This document shows positions 58,101-64,000 of a stretch of 64,000 nt of DNA, piece after piece. Each line of letters starts with the position of its first letter. The stretch's first letter is position 1. The notes under the pieces were generated by a model that saw only the letters and a program-made list of their open reading frames with translations, made no database searches and had not been told where the DNA came from. This stretch comes from Enoplolaimus lenunculus (Eukaryota > Nematoda > Enoplea > Enoplida > Thoracostomopsidae): positions 56,634 through 120,633 of the forward strand of contig JASANG010002494.1 of the NCBI GenBank assembly GCA_030248215.1, read 5' to 3'. The position numbers were made by a program, and so were the translations under genes.

Positions 58101-61100
58101 GAAACAGCCGAAACGGAAGTTTTCGTCGTTTTTCAAAAGTCTCGTGATTGAGTTGGACAAAAACTTGTACGGACCGGATAATCATTTGGTTGAGGTAAGT
58201 CGTCATTGATTGTGAAATTTTAATACTTTATGGTTTGGTTAATGGAAAAAATTGAAGTTAATGTCCTAATTTTAACTAAATTTATTACATCACATTTACT
58301 ATACTTGCATGTGCCGCCGATGTAAAAACTTTTAATGTTGAAGCTAAGTCCGCATTCTCAAATGTGTGTAAGACCTATCACCTGTTGGTGAAAGGTCTTG
58401 TAATTTTGGAACCAGCGCATGGTGAGTGAGGTTCGATATTCAACGCATTGTTCGCGTTTGATTTGCCCCACTGCTGTACCAATTTTGAGATGTGCAATTG
58501 CAGGTGTTCGCTAGTTTGAAAACTTATCGCTGATTGATGATAGGTGCAATACGCATTTTAGAATACGGGCCCTACAACTAAAGTGTAATTAATTTTAAAA
58601 TTTAGGACTGCAATTTAAATCTGACAATAATTACGTTCAGTTGTTCTATAATTGACCTATTTTTTGAGATCGACGGTAATTAGTGTTTGGGTTGCATGAT
58701 TTGGACTGTTAGCTTGTGAAAAAACTGAGATTGCATTTTGAGCAAATTAGTTTTGGAGTACCCCTAGCTGGGCAGTATTAGTACTGAATTTTGGCTTGAA
58801 TGAATTAAGAAGATTCTTTTTAACTATTGAATTATATATTTACTTTTTATTTTAGTGGCATCGAACTCCGCAAACAAGCGAAACAGATGGTTTTCAAGTG
58901 AAACGTCCTGGAGATAAAAACGTAAAATGTACCATTTTGTTGCTGTTGGATTTTCAGGTGCGTTTTCTGACGTTATCTTTTATACTAAAATAAATTGAAA
59001 TTAGCCTTGAAATTGGAACAGCAACAGGAAGTGAAGTTTTCCTAAAACTGGGATGCCTCCTTAATTCAAATGTTTAAGTATACATATCAGCGTGAGATTG
59101 TAAAACCGGCTGTACATACTGGAAAAGTGCACAGCCTTTGTTTGCGTATTGTAAGTTGACTGCTCGTTCGTATTGGGCACAGGAGATACGACATCTTTCT
59201 GTATCTCTATAATTTGTTTTAAAACTTTGGCACTGATTTTAGCCAATGAAATTCAAACTGGACGCACGTCTTGCACGATTATTGGGAATTCACACTGAAA
59301 CGCGCCCGCGTATCATTGAAGCGTTATGGCAGTATATCAAAGCGCATAAATTACAGGACAATCATGAAAAAGATCATATTAATTGCGATAAATTCCTGGA
59401 ACAAGTTAGTTTTAGATTTATTAGAGGTATCAAAACTTTAGAGCGTTGTCTATGCCCACATTAGCTTTTTGGTTTCTTTGTATGGCATTCGTTGCTTTCT
59501 TCAAAAAGTCACTTCCACTTGGTTTACACGTGATATTGTGGAAGAAGCATTTGAAATTGAACGCTGTTTAACAAAGAACTAATTTACCGTTTTGTAGAAG
59601 TACGATTGTTTAACGGACATCCACCGTGGCTATTTTGCGGTACTTCACAAACAATGTACGTTTATCTGTAGAGTGTTTTGTTACGATCTGTTAGGCTTAT
59701 TTTGTCTCTTGAACCAGGGTTTCAACAAAGGTTCGGATTCGGATTCGGAAACATTTTGTGATCGGATCCGGTTTCAGTTGTGAAAAAGCCGAATTTAATT
59801 AGCCGAGTCCAACAATGTTCCGCAATATGTTTTTTCAATTTTAAACAATAAAAATTTCAAATAACTTATGTTAAATTAATAAAAAAAAATTTGTTCCAGG
59901 TCACAAATCTCATAACTGAAGTCGGGCACGAAATTTGTTAGCGTTTAAAGTTATGTGGCTGGCATTGCGTTGATATTCTGAATCAAATAACCGAAATTTG
60001 CAACATACATGATTCGGATTTTGCAAATTAGCAATAAATTCGGATTCGGTCAAGTTGTGGATTCAATTCCACCTGTTCTGAACGATTATTATTTATAGAT
60101 ATTTCAACGTAGTCGTATGCGGTTTATGGAAATTCCACAGTTGCTACATCCTTTGTTGTTACCACCGGATCATATAGCAATACATCACGTGATTACGTTA
60201 GTTTTTTGTGATTCTATTCTTTATGAAATAGTTATTTTGGCGTTATTAGTTTAAGGTAAAGTACGTACCTCGGTATTAAACTATGTAAGCATTAAGTTAT
60301 AACAAAGTAGTATTTTAGTTTAAACTCTTAATATCCGGCGCGCCCTGATGTATTAGTTGCTGATATAGAGAAAACCAGCGCTGGCTGACTTAGTATTTAA
60401 ATTTACATGTTCTCACTATAATTTTAGTTGTGAAGGCAACGATCCGAAGAAAACACAGTATTACGACATTGAAGTGGAAATTGTGAGTTCTAATTATAAC
60501 TCAGTAAGATCGGCTTGAAAATATTGGCCAACGTTTTGAAGTCCGAAAGGCTTTTTGAAAACAATGTCAGTATGTTTTAATATTTTAATTTGTTACCTAA
60601 GTTTAGGTTATAAGTTACTTCTTTGTGTTATAGGATGATCCTTTGAAAATACAGCTTTCGTCGTTCCTGGCAGGACAACAGAACCAGCAAGATATCGCGA
60701 GTCTTGATACCAGGGTTAGTAAAACGTCGTTTTTGAGAAGTTGTAAGTGTATTAAAGTTGAGCGAGAAGCCTGTCTAAAATATAAATTGAAATTAAACAG
60801 TAGTTTCTAATTCATTTAGTTAATTTAGAGTTATTGAAGGTGTTTGTGTTGGAATTTTTATTTTACGACTACTTTACAGTGATGGACGGTCTCGGTTGAA
60901 AACTGAAACCGAGATCTGACTACCGAGACCTGCCAAATTGAAAAAATTAAAATTTTCAAAATAACGTATTTTTATTAATGCGTTTTTCGTAGTTTTTTTG
61001 CTTTTCGTTGCTTTGTTGTGTTTTGTTCAGAATATCTGCTCGTAATTATTGCGTAACTAATGACATTTCGTAATTTCGCAGAGAAAATTTATTTGTCAGC

Positions 61101-62166
61101 CATCACTTCAGCTGTACAGTCGTACTGTTGCTGAATTCTCAACTTCTGATCTCGGTTCCAAACCTCTGAGACATACAAAAGCGCCACCGAGACCTGCCAA
61201 ATATCGAGGCTTTCTGACACCGAGCCGAGGCTCCCATCCCTGCTACATTGGCCGGGTTTTATAATTTCAGATTCATGAAACTGTTGATCAAATACAAACG
61301 TTGAAAACTCAGCGCGAATTCTATCTTGGATTCGCACAAGATCCTCGTGATTTCTTGCATAAATGGTTGGTGTCTCAGTCAAAGGATTTAAAGGTTTGAC
61401 TTCACAGATATCACACAGCAGGGTGCAAACAATGCATTGACTATGGCTAGGATTTTAATTCAAAACAACATCCTATTCTGATATAATATAGTTTTTCTTT
61501 GCATCCTACTTAAAATTAGCCTTTTTGAGGTATTATTTCTGTTCTTTTATAGCAGGAGATGCTGATGAAATGTTGCACCCTGTTTGGATCGGGTGTTGTG
61601 CTTTAATATTTTCGCGACTTAGTTTCTAATAAAAGTTCCTGTCAGCATTAGGAATAAACAAACTGGCTTTTTATACCGTATTAAGTCTAGCGGTGCTACC
61701 GTGTGAAACATAGTCACACAAGGACTTAATGCCCAATATCATTCCTATAAAACATTGTCCTCAGTAACTCATAATGTTGTATTATTGTTATTATTTTCAT
61801 TATTATTGTTATTATTATTACTATTATTATTTAGACAATTACAAACGTTGTGTCACAACCAGAAGAAGAAAGAAGATCTCATTTCTATGAACAGCCGTGG
61901 GTCACAGAAGCAGCAAGCAGATATTTGTATAGCAAGGTTAGTTAATTTTTCGTTTATTTTTTATTGTAAGATATGGATCGGAGTAAGATTTGTTTGAAAA
62001 ATGCTATGTGGACAACGCTGAGTGACAAAGACGAATCGCGAAAAAAGTTTGCGGGAATATTAGTAAACTTTGATTTTGATTTCTTAGCATTCGGGAAATT
62101 TTTTTTGTTTAGGTCCAAAATCGACGCGCAGAACTTGATCAAATGTTGAGCATTCGAAACAATTAA
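55171..62166 (+). CDS. SMARCD: SMARCD/BAF60, SWI/SNF chromatin-remodelling subunit
   Basis: BAF60 links the SWI/SNF core to transcription factors in the nucleus (family knowledge). Exons: 55171-55422, 55906-56028, 57526-57585, 57946-58194, 58856-58957, 59243-59404, 60099-60196, 60428-60482, 60634-60714, 61271-61393, 61835-61936, 62113-62166, giving 486 aa with all phases joined (human about 515). The N-terminus is Gly/Ser-rich. [13 protein letters not shown] and [16 protein letters not shown] follow, then [36 protein letters not shown], and the SWIB/MDM2 domain from about residue 263 ([25 protein letters not shown]). The C-terminal helix ([35 protein letters not shown]) is intact. The start is the first in-frame ATG before the conserved block. 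One intron (56029-57525) carries a tRNA-SINE cluster. The fish and mammal paralogues D1-D3 cannot be distinguished here. Confidence 0.96.
56040..56830 (+). repeat. Cluster of tRNA-derived SINE-like units in a SMARCD intron
   Basis: At least three units share ATGCAATATATGCAATGCA, GCTTGCCGTCAGCATACGGT and a tRNA-like part (GCAGTGGTAACAGCG). The unit at about 56465-56520 has an intact anticodon arm TCTGCTTGACAAGCAGA (anticodon GAC, valine) but a poor T arm. Only fragments of the acceptor stem remain. Confidence 0.75.
57100..57388. mobile_element. Decayed relative of the TAGAGATGTGCCGA MITE
   Basis: Contains AAGAGACACACACTGATATG and GTGCCGATGCCGATAGTCAC, closing with CGCACATTCCTAG. In a SMARCD intron. 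Confidence 0.5.
58348..58574. repeat. Family G palindromic repeat in a SMARCD intron
   Basis: GTCCGCATTCTCAAATGTGT and GCATTTTAGAATACGGGCCC ends with hairpin words. This is the least disrupted copy and serves as a reference for the family. Confidence 0.78.
60877..61242. mobile_element. hAT-like MITE (CAGTGATGG ... CCATCCCTG) in a SMARCD intron
   Basis: CAGTGATGGACGGTCTCGGT at the left and CCGAGGCTCCCATCCCTG at the right are inverted; the word CCGAGACCTGCCAAAT occurs twice. Flanks CTACTTTA and CTACATTG match at 6 of 8 bases. It ends 28 bp before the exon at 61271. Confidence 0.75.
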
Positions 62167-62188
62167 ATATATCTGTTTGTTTCAAATT

Positions 62189-63480
62189 TTGTGGTGTTAA
62201 TGATAATGTGGCGTTGGCTGGCTGTTAGGGTTGCGCCGAAATTTCGGTAATTCTTTCGTGAAAATTGTTACAAAACTAAAAAGAAACGCGCTAAACATAA
62301 ATTTTTCAAAATTGTGCCACACGAAGAGTATAGCGCCACACTTAGAATCTTCAATTATGGCGAGCAAGGTTGGAACAGCAGGACGAACGATTCGTTTTTG
62401 GGAAAGACCGCAGGTGGTGTTTAGAATTAAAGTTTAGACGGATTTCAGTATGCACGGTTTTGTTTTTATCATAATGGTGTTTAATAAATATAAAAATTTC
62501 TTTCTTTAAATCGATGCTGCATGTTTGTTCTGTGTGACTGTCAGTAAATATTTGAAGTGTTGAATGTAGAGCTGTAAAGAATAGTTATAGTTTGGATAGG
62601 CTATTTTATTAGTGGGGCGGCTGTGTTAGGATTTCTGTCACATGTTACATTATATTAAATTTTTGGGTGGCGCCCTCTTAGGTGCGGTTGAAAATGGAAG
62701 ATCATAGTCGCCGTAGTTCGCCCTAGAACACATCTCGGGTGTCATGCGCGAAGTCTTTTAGCCTTGTTTCGCGTTTCAATCTGGCTCAGGTAAAATCTTC
62801 CATGACGAGTGGATGTTTGCGAGAAAAATTTAATTCAGCTTTCTTATTGCGTGTATTTTCATGAATGTCTTGAACAGGGTATGCGCACATAACTCTGTTA
62901 ACGGTCTATGCCTGTTTTTGTGGGGCCTGTATAGCTGAGCGCTATAGCACTGCGTGGAAAACCAGGAAAAACGTTTGGCTCCGATAGAGTTTTGCCGAAG
63001 TTCCGTTAGAATCATTTTGGTAGTGAAATTGTGAGTTTTGGTGAAACTGGAGCAACTTTGTAATGTATTTTATAGATTTCTCAAAAAAAAGTATAACGCT
63101 TTTGGTCACTGTTTGTGGATTATTGTTGAAATTAGCGAATTCAACAACATTTTTACACAATCTGCTTTAATAAGCATCCGACTTCGGCAAAATTTGTTGA
63201 CCGCCTCTGTTTTATTTCGTTGGACCCTGGTGGATCTTCGGTAAAACTTGTTTTTAGTTTTTCCGTGGTTTGCGTCAATTAAACCACGTTCTACTTTTGA
63301 ATCTTATTTATACTCATCAATATCGACACGTTGGACTGCTATTAAACAGCGTTGCGGAACGTGGGTGCCAGCGATAACCTTTAATTATATTTTTCTAGTG
63401 ATGTCGACTAATATCACAGACATATACCCTTGATTCCGGGTGTTTAGCATAATTCTGTAATTCCGAAAAGACTAAAAAAA
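62189..63480. other. Region downstream of SMARCD without recognisable genes
   Basis: It holds a family C scrap (62225-62342), the candidate AATAAA and weak inverted words around 62900-63240 (CTTCGGCAAAA / TTTTGCCGAAG). No exon of a further gene is visible. Confidence 0.5.
62483..62488 (+). promoter_or_regulatory. Candidate polyadenylation signal of SMARCD
   Basis: AATAAA lies 317 bases after the SMARCD stop codon, in AT-rich DNA and on the sense strand. A fragment of the GTATAGCGC repeat lies between. Position and sequence are the only support. Confidence 0.35.
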
Positions 63481-63584
63481 ATCGCAATTGGGCCGGAGGT
63501 CTGCCTCTGGGTCCAGCATAAAATTGTACTTCCGTGGGTGATATCGGTGAATTATTATTATTTTCTTGATCATCATCGTCATTA

Positions 63585-63942
63585 GGGTACAACCGGACGT
63601 CTGCCTCCGGCTCCGGCAGAAAATCGGCCTCCGGCTCCAGCAGAATTTTTGCCGGAGGTTCCTGCAATTTCGGTAGTAACATTTTGCATAATTTTCGCAA
63701 AATTTCTGTTTAGCGCGTTTGTTCCTACTTTTGTCACAATTTTCAGGAAAGAATTTCCGAAATGTCGCAGCCAATTAGCGTAAAATCAAACAACTTAACA
63801 GCATATTGTAAATATTGGCTAAAATTAATATAACTATTTAACCATCATTTTTTGCTACGCAATTTCGCCTCACCGCCGGTTCCGGCAAGTTTCGCCGACT
63901 TCCGGCTCCGGTATTGTTCATCTCCGGTTACACCCTGATACA
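63585..63942. mobile_element. Family K MITE, second copy
   Basis: AGGGTACAACCGGACGTCTG at the left; CATCTCCGGTTACACCCTG at the right; collinear with the 44291 copy. A further fragment (GGCCGGAGGTCTGCCTCTGG) lies at about 63490-63535. Confidence 0.78.
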
Positions 63943-64000
63943 TTGCATTATGTTAATCCAAATTTTAATATGTTTTCAACTCCACCACTGAAGTGTTACA

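Noticed and set aside
62342-62437. Open frame beginning MASKVGTAGRTIRF as a start of a new gene
   Set aside because: Short, no conserved domain, adjoining a family C scrap; no supporting exon downstream.
1-64000. CRISPR arrays, bacterial operons, integrated prophage
   Set aside because: The tandem arrays have no unique spacers of constant length and no cas genes; all coding genes are spliced metazoan genes.

Overview
The window is nuclear DNA of an animal, most likely an invertebrate with an AT-rich, MITE-laden genome. It holds six spliced genes with metazoan domain content and GT-AG introns: CPEB1, an unrecognised Ser/Arg- and Trp-rich protein, a NADAR-domain protein, RAD51D and TRAIP on the minus strand, and SMARCD/BAF60 on the plus strand. 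I found no prokaryotic, viral or plasmid features. The phylum cannot be fixed from this sequence. The abundant TTAGGC hexamer equals the nematode telomere unit, but here it sits inside transposable elements and is not a safe taxonomic marker.

Layout. 1-2876: repeats downstream of CPEB1. 2877-18338 (possibly to 20783): CPEB1 in reverse, thirteen assured coding exons, with a long polyglutamine N-terminal region followed by two RRMs and a ZZ-type zinc finger. 18.4-26.0 kb: intergenic, almost entirely MITEs, fold-back repeats and pieces of GC-rich minisatellite. 26071-33854: nine-exon gene for an unrecognised protein of about 1198 aa. 34683-38776: four-exon NADAR gene. 39821-44106: seven-exon RAD51D. 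46839-53469: nine-exon TRAIP with a tandemly duplicated exon. 53.5-55.2 kb: divergent promoter region carrying a fold-back element. 55171-62166: twelve-exon SMARCD. 62.2-64 kb: repeats only.

The exon chains were built by hand from splice sites, reading-phase continuity and family similarity. Each chain is phase-consistent from its first to its last listed exon, which supports it strongly. The weak points are the CPEB1 start and the start of the unrecognised gene.

Functionally, TRAIP (replisome unloading and crosslink repair), RAD51D (homologous recombination) and SMARCD (SWI/SNF remodelling) are chromatin or genome-maintenance genes. CPEB1 controls mRNA polyadenylation and translation. NADAR proteins are ADP-ribose-related N-glycosidases. 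Nothing shows that they are co-regulated.

The most unusual content is (i) the CPEB1-class protein with three long Q tracts, the architecture known from Aplysia CPEB; (ii) MITE families whose inverted ends enclose minisatellites (TTAGGC-like hexamers, a 39-mer, a 21-mer); and (iii) repeats landing within a few bases of splice donors in CPEB1, RAD51D and TRAIP.
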